The translations under genes were made by a program, and so were the position numbers. The notes under the pieces were generated by a model. It worked only from the letters and a program-made list of their open reading frames with translations. It was not told where the DNA came from and made no database searches. This document shows, piece after piece, positions 1-5,904 of a stretch of DNA of 6,316 nt (its first letter is position 1; every line of letters begins with the position of its first letter). Origin of the DNA: an uncultured Bordetella sp. GTDB taxonomy: Bacteria; Pseudomonadota; Gammaproteobacteria; Burkholderiales; Burkholderiaceae_B. The stretch spans positions 1-6,316 of the forward strand of contig CALGFL010000066.1 in the NCBI GenBank assembly GCA_937881145.1. Direction: 5' to 3'.

Positions 1-52
1 GGTCGCGATGCGCCCCGGCAGTACCCGCCTCCAAGGTATGATTGCGCCCATC

Positions 53-586
53 ATGGCCCTACGCGCAACCATCTACAAAGCCGAACTGCACGTCGCCGAC
101 GGCGACCGCCACTACTACGGCAGCCATTCCCTGACTATCGCCCGTCATCCGTCCGAGACCGACGAGCGCATGATGGTGCGGCTATTGGCCTATGCCTTGA
201 ACGCCCACGAAGACCTGGCTTTTACCAAGGGCCTGAGCGACACCGACGAACCCGATATCTGGCGCAAGGAATTGCACGGCGACATCGCCGACTGGATCGA
301 GATCGGCCAGCCCGACGAGCGCCGCATCCTCAAGGCCTGCGGCCGCGCGGAAAGCGTGCTGGTCTATTGCTATGGCCATGCCAGCAATATCTGGTGGAAC
401 GGCATCAAGAACAAGCTCGAACGCGCCCGCAACCTGCGCCTGATCCACTTTCCTTCGGATCAGGCCCAAGCCCTGGGCGCCCTGGCCGAGCGCACCATGC
501 AGGTTCACGTGAACATCCAGGACGGCGAGGCCTATGTCTCGGCCGAAAAAGGCCAGGTGACGGTGCTGCCGGAAAGCTGGCGCTGA
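53..586 (+). CDS. yaeQ: YaeQ family protein (PD-(D/E)XK nuclease-like fold)
   Basis: A 177-residue protein beginning MALRATIYKAEL, which is the usual N-terminus and length of the YaeQ family. The frame stays open upstream with ATGs at 8 and 38, but these add residues unlike the family, so the ATG at 53 is preferred; the only Shine-Dalgarno-like bases (AAGG at 33-36) are poorly spaced. Family hallmarks include the acidic-aromatic segment EPDIW at residues 66-70 and WIEIGQPDERR at 81-91. YaeQ proteins have a fold related to PD-(D/E)XK nucleases, and P67-D68 and E83 are plausible remnants of that site (inference). The E. coli member was once linked to suppression of rfaH loss, but the biochemical role is unsettled. 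It probably acts in the cytoplasm, as no signal peptide or membrane segment is seen. It converges on aceE with 29 bases between the stops. The family assignment is firm; the function is unknown. Confidence 0.9.
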   Translation: MALRATIYKAELHVADGDRHYYGSHSLTIARHPSETDERMMVRLLAYALNAHEDLAFTKGLSDTDEPDIWRKELHGDIADWIEIGQPDERRILKACGRAESVLVYCYGHASNIWWNGIKNKLERARNLRLIHFPSDQAQALGALAERTMQVHVNIQDGEAYVSAEKGQVTVLPESWR

Positions 587-587
587 C

Positions 588-622
588 GCGCTTGAGAACG
601 CAAAAAAACGAGAACTCAACGC
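588..622. terminator. Weak inverted repeat and T-tract between convergent yaeQ and aceE
   Basis: TTGAG at 592-596 is complementary to CTCAA at 615-619. The pairing extends by GCG 588-590 with CGC 620-622 if C591 is bulged out. The loop holds seven consecutive A at 602-608, which read as a T-tract in the aceE direction. The stem is short, the loop is 18 bases and the T-tract lies inside the loop rather than after the stem. This is therefore not a textbook intrinsic terminator, although its position between two converging genes fits a termination zone. Confidence 0.25.
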
Positions 623-3267
623 CCGCAAACCGGCCCATCCAGCATCCGCATGGCAGCCTTGGCAATGCTGTCGGCATCGACGCGGAAGAATCCCCGCAAC
701 ATCGCCCGCGTATCGCTGCGCCCGAATCCGTCGGTGCCCAGCGTCAAATACCGGGCCCCCGCGGGAAGGTAAGCCCGTACCGTCTCGGGCACGGCCCGGA
801 CATAATCGCTGGCCGCGATCACAGGCCCCGAGAAAGAACCAAGCTGCTGCCGCAGGAATGGCGCCGGCGCGGCATCGCCCGGCTTGCCATCGAGCGCCGC
901 CGCTTCGCACGCCGCCCCGTCGCGCGCCAGCTCGCTCCAGCTCGTCACGCTGTAGACATCGACGCCGATGCCCCGCGCATGCAGCTGCTGCGCTGCCTTG
1001 AGCACCTCGGTGAGTATGGCGCCCGACCCCATCAGCACCACTTGTGCAGACGCATCCGCACTCGCCGCAAAGCGCTGGAAGCGATAGCAGCCCTTCAGGA
1101 TCTGCCCGTGGCACGTTTCATCCACATCCGGCTGCGCGTAGTTCTCGTTCATCAGGGTGATGTAATAGAACACGTCTTTCTGTTCCACCATCATCTCGCG
1201 GATGCCTGCGTCGACGATCACCGCCATCTCGCCGGCAAAGGCCGGATCGTAGGACTTGCAGTTGGGAATGGTGGCGGCGATGAGATGGCTGGTGCCGTCC
1301 TGGTGCTGCAGGCCTTCGCCGCCCAGCGTGGTGCGCCCCGACGTGGCGCCGAGCAGGAAGCCGCGCGGGCGCTGGTCGGCGGCCGCCCAGATCTGGTCGC
1401 CCACGCGCTGGAAGCCGAACATCGAGTAGTAGATGTAGAACGGCAGCATCGCCAGGCCATGCACGCTGTAGGCGGTTGCCGCCGCGGTCCAGCTGGCGAT
1501 GGCGCCGGCCTCGCTGATGCCTTCTTCCAGGATCTGGCCGTCCATGGCCTCGCGATAGCTGAGGATGGAGTCGATGTCTTCGGGCGAATAGCGCTGGCCC
1601 ACGCTGGAATAGATGCCCGCCTGCTTGAAGAGGTTGGCCATGCCGAACGTGCGGGCCTCGTCGGCGACGATGGGCACGATGCGCGGCCCCAGCGCCGGGT
1701 CTTTGAGCAAGGCCCCCAGCATTCTGACGAAGGCCATGGTGGTGCTCATGGGCTTGCCGCCGGCCTGGACCGCGAATTGCGCGTAAGCGTCGAGCGCCGG
1801 CTTGGGCACCACGGCCGCGGCGGTTTCGCGCCGGGGCATGAAGCCGCCAAGCGCAGCGCGGCGGCCTTTCAGGTAGATGATCTCGGGGCTGTTTTCATCG
1901 GGCTTGATGAATTCGAGCGCGGTGGCCTGCTCGTCGTTCAGGGGCAGGTTGAAGCGGTCGCGAAAGCCCAGCAGGTCCGACGCCTCGAATTTCTTTTGCG
2001 AGTGCGTGGTCATGCGGCCCTGGCCGGCGCTGCCCATGCCGTAGCCCTTCTTGGTGTGGGCCAGGATCACGGTGGGCTGGCCGCGGTGGCTGGCCGCCGC
2101 CGCATAAGCGGCGTAGATCTTGACCAGATCGTGCCCGCCGCGCTTGAGCCGGTCGATCTGCTCGTCGCCCATGTTCTGCACCAGCCGCGCGAGCTGTTCG
2201 TTCTGGCCGAAGAAGCGCTCGCGGTTGAAGCGCCCGTCCTTGGCCGCGAAAGTCTGCATCTGCCCGTCCACCGTCGAGGCCAGGGCCTTGATGAGCGAGC
2301 CGTCCTCGTCCTGGGCGAAGAGGCTGTCCCAGTCCGAACCCCACACCAGTTTGATGACGTTCCAGCCCGCGCCGGAGAACAGCAGCTCCAGTTCGTCGAT
2401 GATGCGGCCGTTGCCGCGCACCGGGCCGTCCAGGCGCTGCAGGTTGCAGTTGACCACCCAGATCAGGTTGTCGAGCTTTTCGCGCGCGGCCAGGGTCAGC
2501 GCGCTCATCGATTCGGGCTCGTCCATCTCGCCGTCGCCGAACACGCCCCAGACTTTGCGGCCGCCGCAATCGAGCAGATTGCGGTGCGTCAGGTAGCGCA
2601 TGAAGCGGGCCTGATAGATCGAGCTGATCGGGCCTATGCCCATTGAGCCCGTGGGAAATTGCCAGAAATCCGGCATCAGGTAGGGATGCGGGTAGCTCGA
2701 CAAGCCGCGCGCGCCTTGCGCCGCGGCCGTGATCTCCTGCCGGTAGTACCGCAGGTCGTGTTCGCTCAAGCGGCCTTCGAGGAAGGCGCGGGCATAGACG
2801 CCCGGCGAGCTGTGCGGCTGGAAGAAGACCAGGTCGCCGCCGTGCCGGGCGTCCCGGGCGTGGAAGAAGTGGTTGAAGCCGACTTCGAACAGGTCGGCGG
2901 CGCTGGCGTAGCTGGCGATGTGCCCGCCCAGTTCGCCATAGGCGGAATTGGCCCGCACCACCATCGTCAAGGCATTCCAGCGGATGATGGCGCCCAGGCG
3001 CTCTTCCATGTCCAGGTCGCCGGGAAAGGCAGGCTGCTCGCGCACGGCAATGGTGTTGACGTAGGGCGTCGAGGCGCGGGCCTTCCAGCCTACGTTGCGC
3101 TGCTGGGAAAGCTGCTGCAGAGCATCGAGCATCTGCCGGACTCGCCCGGGCCCCGCGCTGTCCAGCAGCGCGAGCAGCGATTCGCGCCATTCCGCGGTTT
3201 CCTGCGGGTCGGAGTCGGCAAGGCCGGATTCGTTCATATTCGAAAGAAACTGTTCGGGCGCGTTCAT
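616..3267 (-). CDS. aceE: Pyruvate dehydrogenase E1 component, homodimeric (AceE type)
   Basis: An 883-residue ThDP-dependent 2-oxoacid dehydrogenase E1 (E. coli AceE is 887). It decarboxylates pyruvate, or a related 2-oxoacid, and passes the acyl group to the lipoyl E2 partner in the cytosol. The ThDP/metal motif is GDGEMDEPES at 244-253 with NCN at 273-275. Aligned by eye to E. coli AceE from memory, the active-site residues are all kept: H116 (H106), H152 (H142), Y192 (Y177), H422 (H407), E537 (E522), E586 (E571) and H655 (H640). There is a five-residue insertion around 181-187, and the C-terminus ends about 23 residues early. The start at 3267 has only a weak AGG about 11 bases upstream; a second ATG at 3237 is possible. 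It lies 40 bases downstream of ubiC, probably cotranscribed. No aceF or lpd flanks it, so it may be a paralogue (MdeB-like, acting on pyruvate or 2-oxobutyrate) rather than the main PDH E1. Family certain; exact substrate open. Confidence 0.93.
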   Translation of the reverse strand: MNAPEQFLSNMNESGLADSDPQETAEWRESLLALLDSAGPGRVRQMLDALQQLSQQRNVGWKARASTPYVNTIAVREQPAFPGDLDMEERLGAIIRWNALTMVVRANSAYGELGGHIASYASAADLFEVGFNHFFHARDARHGGDLVFFQPHSSPGVYARAFLEGRLSEHDLRYYRQEITAAAQGARGLSSYPHPYLMPDFWQFPTGSMGIGPISSIYQARFMRYLTHRNLLDCGGRKVWGVFGDGEMDEPESMSALTLAAREKLDNLIWVVNCNLQRLDGPVRGNGRIIDELELLFSGAGWNVIKLVWGSDWDSLFAQDEDGSLIKALASTVDGQMQTFAAKDGRFNRERFFGQNEQLARLVQNMGDEQIDRLKRGGHDLVKIYAAYAAAASHRGQPTVILAHTKKGYGMGSAGQGRMTTHSQKKFEASDLLGFRDRFNLPLNDEQATALEFIKPDENSPEIIYLKGRRAALGGFMPRRETAAAVVPKPALDAYAQFAVQAGGKPMSTTMAFVRMLGALLKDPALGPRIVPIVADEARTFGMANLFKQAGIYSSVGQRYSPEDIDSILSYREAMDGQILEEGISEAGAIASWTAAATAYSVHGLAMLPFYIYYSMFGFQRVGDQIWAAADQRPRGFLLGATSGRTTLGGEGLQHQDGTSHLIAATIPNCKSYDPAFAGEMAVIVDAGIREMMVEQKDVFYYITLMNENYAQPDVDETCHGQILKGCYRFQRFAASADASAQVVLMGSGAILTEVLKAAQQLHARGIGVDVYSVTSWSELARDGAACEAAALDGKPGDAAPAPFLRQQLGSFSGPVIAASDYVRAVPETVRAYLPAGARYLTLGTDGFGRSDTRAMLRGFFRVDADSIAKAAMRMLDGPVCGR

Positions 3268-3307
3268 GATGGCGTGGCCTGGATCGGGGAATCGGTTCGG
3301 AAATACA

Positions 3308-3886
3308 TCAAACGGGACGTCGGGAACCTAGGATATCGCGCCAGAAACCCGGCACGAAGCATTCGGCCACCAGCAGCGGCAGGCCGTGGCGCCAGAATAC
3401 CGAGCGGCGGGCCCACAAGGGCGCGCGCGCGCAATCCGCGTCCACGCCCAGCACCGTGCGGTAGAGCGCCAAGGGGTGCGCCAGCCGCGCGCAGGCAAAG
3501 GGCGAGCGCCGAATGGTCCGGTCGTGGTAGAGCATGTCGGCCAGCGGCCGGGTGCGCAGGCGCCGCATGTTCTGCCAGACGCCGTGCGAGGCGGGCAGGG
3601 GCGTGAGGCTGCGCGCCACCACGGCGTCGCGGCCGTCGATCGCCATGGCGATCTCGCGCACCCAGACCGGCGTGCCTGGCGCGAGCCACATGCCGTGCGC
3701 CTCGTCGGCCGGCGCGCCCGAGGCGTACTCGGCCAGCACCCGCAGATCCATCTTGCCCAGGCTGCGCAGGCCGGCGGTCAGCGCGCCGGGGCGCAGCAGC
3801 CAGGCCTTGTGCGAAACGGGCAGGGAGGGGGGCGGTACGGGGCGCCAGCCCAGCGGACTGACGGGAGGCAGTAAGCGGTGCATCAT
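3308..3886 (-). CDS. ubiC: Chorismate lyase (chorismate--pyruvate lyase) UbiC
   Basis: A 192-residue protein (191 if the adjacent second ATG at 3883 is used) matching UbiC, the cytosolic enzyme that splits chorismate into 4-hydroxybenzoate and pyruvate, the entry step of ubiquinone synthesis. Family signatures are VREI at 76-79, whose R77 corresponds to E. coli R76, the [18 protein letters not shown] block at 102-119, LWARRSVF at 157-164, and [12 protein letters not shown] at 171-182, whose E175 corresponds to E. coli E155. R77 and E175 are the expected ligand-binding and catalytic positions. The N-terminus is about 20 residues longer than the E. coli protein. There is no Shine-Dalgarno sequence before the double ATG, while a -10-like hexamer lies only 8 bases upstream, so the transcript may be nearly leaderless. 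The gene is first in a probable ubiC-aceE unit. No ubiA follows, unlike the ubiCA pair of enterics. Confidence 0.92.
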   Translation of the reverse strand: MMHRLLPPVSPLGWRPVPPPSLPVSHKAWLLRPGALTAGLRSLGKMDLRVLAEYASGAPADEAHGMWLAPGTPVWVREIAMAIDGRDAVVARSLTPLPASHGVWQNMRRLRTRPLADMLYHDRTIRRSPFACARLAHPLALYRTVLGVDADCARAPLWARRSVFWRHGLPLLVAECFVPGFWRDILGSRRPV

Positions 3887-3894
3887 GGCTGCGT

Positions 3895-3900
3895 ATTATG
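3895..3900 (-). promoter_or_regulatory. Candidate -10 element for ubiC
   Basis: On the minus strand these bases read CATAAT, five of six matching the sigma70 consensus, in otherwise GC-rich spacer. The start codon follows after 8 bases, so initiation at the usual distance would leave a leader of about 0-2 bases. No convincing -35 is found at a 16-18 base spacing, so the call rests on the -10 alone. Confidence 0.35.
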
Positions 3901-3954
3901 GCCCAGGGCCCGTCCAGGTGCGGTTTCCCTGCCGGGGGCCGGTTCCGCACGCCG

Positions 3955-3960
3955 TAAAAT
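3955..3960 (+). promoter_or_regulatory. Candidate -10 element for the pseudouridine synthase gene
   Basis: TAAAAT matches five of six positions of the sigma70 -10 consensus and lies 7 bases before the ATG at 3968, so initiation would fall on or next to the start codon. No good -35 is seen at 16-18 bases. The alternative ATG at 3959 overlaps this hexamer, which argues against 3959 being the start if the promoter is real. Confidence 0.35.
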
Positions 3961-3967
3961 GCCGCTC

Positions 3968-4699
3968 ATGGAAAAAGTGCGCATCTCAAAGCTGATGTCC
4001 GAGCGCGGCCTGTGCTCGCGCCGCGAAGCCGACGCTTATATCGAGCGCGGCTGGGTCAGGGTCGACGGCGTGGTGGTCGCCGAGCTGGGGGCCAAGGCCT
4101 ATCCCGAACAGGAAATCACCCTGGAGCGCGCCGCGCAGGCACGCCAGACCGCGCGCGTCACCATCCTGCTCAACAAGCCCGTGGGCTATGTTTCCGGCCA
4201 GGCCGAGAAGGGCTATACCCCGGCCGTGGCGCTCATCGACGCGCGCTCGCGCTATGCCGGCGACCGCCTGCCGCGCCGCTTCGAGCGCTCGCACCTGCAA
4301 GGGCTGGCCGCCGCCGGCCGGCTGGACATCGATTCCCAGGGGCTGCTGGTTCTGACCCAGGACGGGCGCATCGCCCGCCATCTCATCGGCGAGGATTCCG
4401 ACGTCGACAAAGAGTATCTGGTGCGGGTGCAGGGCCGCCTGAGCGAAGGCGGCCTGGCATTGCTCAACCACGGCCTGTCGCTGGACGGCAAGGCCTTGCG
4501 GCCCGCCCAGGTGCAATGGCAGAACACCGACCAGCTGCGCTTTGTGCTGCGCGAAGGCAAGAAGCGGCAGATCCGCCGCATGTGCGAGCTGGTGGGACTG
4601 AAGGTGGTGGGCCTCAAGCGCGTGCGCATCGGCCGGGTCGCGCTGGGCGACCTGCCGGCCGGACAGTGGCGCTATCTGCGCGACGACGAAAGATTCTGA
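3968..4699 (+). CDS. rluF: rRNA pseudouridine synthase, RsuA/RluB/RluF family (RluF-like)
   Basis: A 243-residue protein that isomerises uridine to pseudouridine in rRNA in the cytoplasm. An S4 RNA-binding domain fills about residues 3-50, with [24 protein letters not shown] at 11-34. The catalytic domain has LNKPVG at 68-73, [11 protein letters not shown] at 117-127 with the catalytic aspartate D120, KEYLVRV at 148-154 and [13 protein letters not shown] at 198-210. The C-terminal block [16 protein letters not shown] at 226-241 resembles RluF (23S U2604 in E. coli) more than RsuA or RluE. The stretch between NKPVG and GRLD is longer than in E. coli RluF by roughly ten residues. Starts at 3959 and 3968 are both possible; 3968 ([10 protein letters not shown]) leads directly into the S4 domain and avoids the -10-like bases. 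It is divergent from ubiC and convergent with the LysR gene. Family firm; the exact rRNA target is inferred. Confidence 0.9.
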   Translation: MEKVRISKLMSERGLCSRREADAYIERGWVRVDGVVVAELGAKAYPEQEITLERAAQARQTARVTILLNKPVGYVSGQAEKGYTPAVALIDARSRYAGDRLPRRFERSHLQGLAAAGRLDIDSQGLLVLTQDGRIARHLIGEDSDVDKEYLVRVQGRLSEGGLALLNHGLSLDGKALRPAQVQWQNTDQLRFVLREGKKRQIRRMCELVGLKVVGLKRVRIGRVALGDLPAGQWRYLRDDERF

Positions 4700-4716
4700 A
4701 CTGCGCTTATTTCAGA
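4695..4716. repeat. Inverted repeat containing both convergent stop codons
   Basis: TCTGAA at 4695-4700 and TTCAGA at 4711-4716 form a perfect 6-base inverted repeat around a 10-base spacer. The TGA stop of the pseudouridine synthase gene (4697-4699) sits in the left arm and the stop of the LysR gene (4712-4714, reverse strand) in the right arm. The stem is AT-rich and weak, with no long T-run beside it, so it could be a minimal bidirectional terminator or chance. No better terminator is seen between these genes. Confidence 0.25.
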
Positions 4717-5680
4717 TAATTTCATCTTCCGCGCCCGGCAGGGGCAGCGAGAACGCCGACCTGGACGCGGGTTCGCCGGGGGCTGCGCTGCCGCCGTTCA
4801 GGCGTTCCATCAGAAACTCGATAAAGATCCGGGTCTTGGCCGGCAGCAGCCGGCTTTCCGTCACCGCGTAGACCGGATAGGGGCCGGCGTGCCATTCGGG
4901 CAGTATGCGCAGCAGCCGTCCCGAGGCCAGGTCGGCCTGCACGCTGTTGACGCGGGCCAGGACGCCGATGCCCGCGCCCTGCAGGACCAGGCCGTGCATC
5001 ATTGTCATGCTGTTGATCGAGAATCGGCTGTGCGGCGTGATTTCCATCAGGGCATCGCCCCGGCTCAGGGGCCAGCGCCAGGCGCGGCTGTTCTCCGCGC
5101 GGTAGGTCAGGCACTGGTGTCCGACGAGGTCCTCGGGGTGCCGAGGTTCGCCGTGTCGGGCCAGATAGCTGGGTGAAGCGTACAGATGGCCGTACAACGC
5201 ACCAAGTTGCCTGGCGATATGGGTCGAACCCGGACGCTCGCCGATTTCGACGGCGATATCGCAGCTATGAAAGACGCGGCTGGCGTGCTCGGGGCTGGCC
5301 TGGTCCAGGTAGAAGGACACCTCGGGGTAGCGTTCCGAGAAGGCGGTGAAGACTTCGGTGAGAAAACCGGTGCCGAAATCGGAAGGCATGTTCACGCGCA
5401 GCAGCCCCGAAGGCGTCTCGGCCAGGGTCTGCAACTCCTCGTGGGCCACCTGGGCGGCGTCGATGATGCGCTGGCAGCGCTCGAAATACAGATGGCCGGC
5501 ATCGGTCAGTTCCACCTTGCGGGTGGTCCGGTTGAGCAGGCGCACGCCCACGGCCCGCTCGAGTTCGGCGATCTGGCGCGACAGGGTGGATTTGGGGATC
5601 CCGAGCGTCTCCGCGGCCCGCCCGAAATTTCGGGTTTTGGCGACCTCGACGAACAGGTGTATGCCGTGTAGATGGTGCAT
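4712..5680 (-). CDS. LysR-type transcriptional regulator
   Basis: A 322-residue LysR-type regulator. The winged helix-turn-helix is N-terminal: the helix-turn-helix spans about residues 19-38 (FGRAAETLGIPKSTLSRQIA), followed by ELERAVGVRLLNRTTRKVELTDAG at 39-62 and a linker helix to about 90. The effector-binding domain runs from about 92 to 295, and a 27-residue Gly/Pro/Ala/Ser-rich tail follows, ending in EDEII. Overall it resembles the CrgA-like branch of the family. The start at 5680 gives the typical N-terminus (MHHLHGIHLFVEVAKTRNF); the ribosome site is weak. It is divergent from an RND efflux adaptor gene, the usual layout for a LysR regulator controlling its neighbour, so it probably controls that pump and its own transcription through the half-sites at 5721-5760 (inference). 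The effector cannot be told from sequence. Confidence 0.92.
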   Translation of the reverse strand: MHHLHGIHLFVEVAKTRNFGRAAETLGIPKSTLSRQIAELERAVGVRLLNRTTRKVELTDAGHLYFERCQRIIDAAQVAHEELQTLAETPSGLLRVNMPSDFGTGFLTEVFTAFSERYPEVSFYLDQASPEHASRVFHSCDIAVEIGERPGSTHIARQLGALYGHLYASPSYLARHGEPRHPEDLVGHQCLTYRAENSRAWRWPLSRGDALMEITPHSRFSINSMTMMHGLVLQGAGIGVLARVNSVQADLASGRLLRILPEWHAGPYPVYAVTESRLLPAKTRIFIEFLMERLNGGSAAPGEPASRSAFSLPLPGAEDEII

Positions 5681-5709
5681 GACGACTCGGCGCAGGCAGT
5701 AGGGGGCGG

Positions 5710-5715
5710 ATTATC
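5710..5715 (-). promoter_or_regulatory. Candidate -10 element for the LysR gene
   Basis: The minus strand reads GATAAT here, matching five of six consensus bases, and would start transcription near 5703, giving a leader of about 23 bases before the ATG at 5680. A matching -35 at 16-18 bases is poor. The region just upstream is the half-site array, so regulator binding there would be placed to autoregulate. Confidence 0.3.
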
Positions 5716-5720
5716 CCATG

Positions 5721-5760
5721 TACGGAATAATGTTTTCGTCTTTATCTCTATGTTTCCGTA
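5721..5760. promoter_or_regulatory. Candidate LysR operator: three related half-sites in an AT-rich patch
   Basis: Three copies of a 10-base motif occur within 40 bases. ATGTTTTCGT at 5730-5739 and ATGTTTCCGT at 5750-5759 are direct repeats exactly 20 bases apart with 9 of 10 identical. The third, at 5722-5731, reads ATTATTCCGT on the reverse strand. The first and third together make an imperfect dyad at 5722-5739 with outer arms ACGGAA and TTTCGT. The outer arms TACGGAA (5721-5727) and TTCCGTA (5754-5760) form a perfect inverted repeat. The position, between a LysR gene and its divergent neighbour, and spacings of about whole helical turns fit a LysR regulatory region. Binding by this regulator is inferred. 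Confidence 0.45.
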
Positions 5761-5799
5761 TCGAGATGTCGCAGAATAGCCCCTTTTGCGTTGCAACAC

Positions 5800-5818
5800 T
5801 CCCTGCGCAAGACAGGGA
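5800..5818 (+). other. Small hairpin upstream of the efflux adaptor gene
   Basis: TCCCTG at 5800-5805 pairs with CAGGGA at 5813-5818 around a 7-base loop. It lies 86 bases before the adaptor start codon, beside a GTTGCAAC palindrome at 5790-5797. It could form in the leader RNA if transcription starts upstream, or may be a DNA-level site. The remainder of 5819-5904 shows nothing I can assign. Confidence 0.2.
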
Positions 5819-5904
5819 CATGGCACGCCATTGCGGGGCGTACGGATGCGGTTTCGCGCTGCGCCGCCGACCTCGCATACCGATCAATCCGGGAAAGCTC
5901 GAGT

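Noticed and set aside
1..52. A longer YaeQ start (ATG at 8 or 38)
   Set aside because: The extra residues are not part of the family N-terminus, and the MALRATIYKAEL start at 53 matches it.
367..2646. A 759-codon open frame on + running antisense to aceE
   Set aside because: It lies opposite a protein with a complete set of AceE motifs, has Arg/Ala/His-rich composition typical of shadow frames in GC-rich DNA, and shows no recognisable domain.
1895..3190. A 431-codon open frame on - in another frame inside aceE
   Set aside because: It overlaps the conserved aceE coding region on the same strand and is an Arg/Pro/Ala-rich low-complexity shadow.
3264..3950. A 228-codon - frame overlapping ubiC
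   Set aside because: The ubiC frame carries all the family motifs; this one is Ala/Arg-rich and extends through the promoter spacer.
4012..4719. A 235-codon + frame overlapping the pseudouridine synthase
   Set aside because: It is a frame-shifted shadow of the S4/GRLD protein, again Arg/Ala/Gly-rich with no domain.
5506..5826. A 106-codon - frame crossing the LysR start and the intergenic region
   Set aside because: It overlaps the conserved LysR helix-turn-helix in another frame and runs through the AT-rich regulatory patch; no domain is seen.
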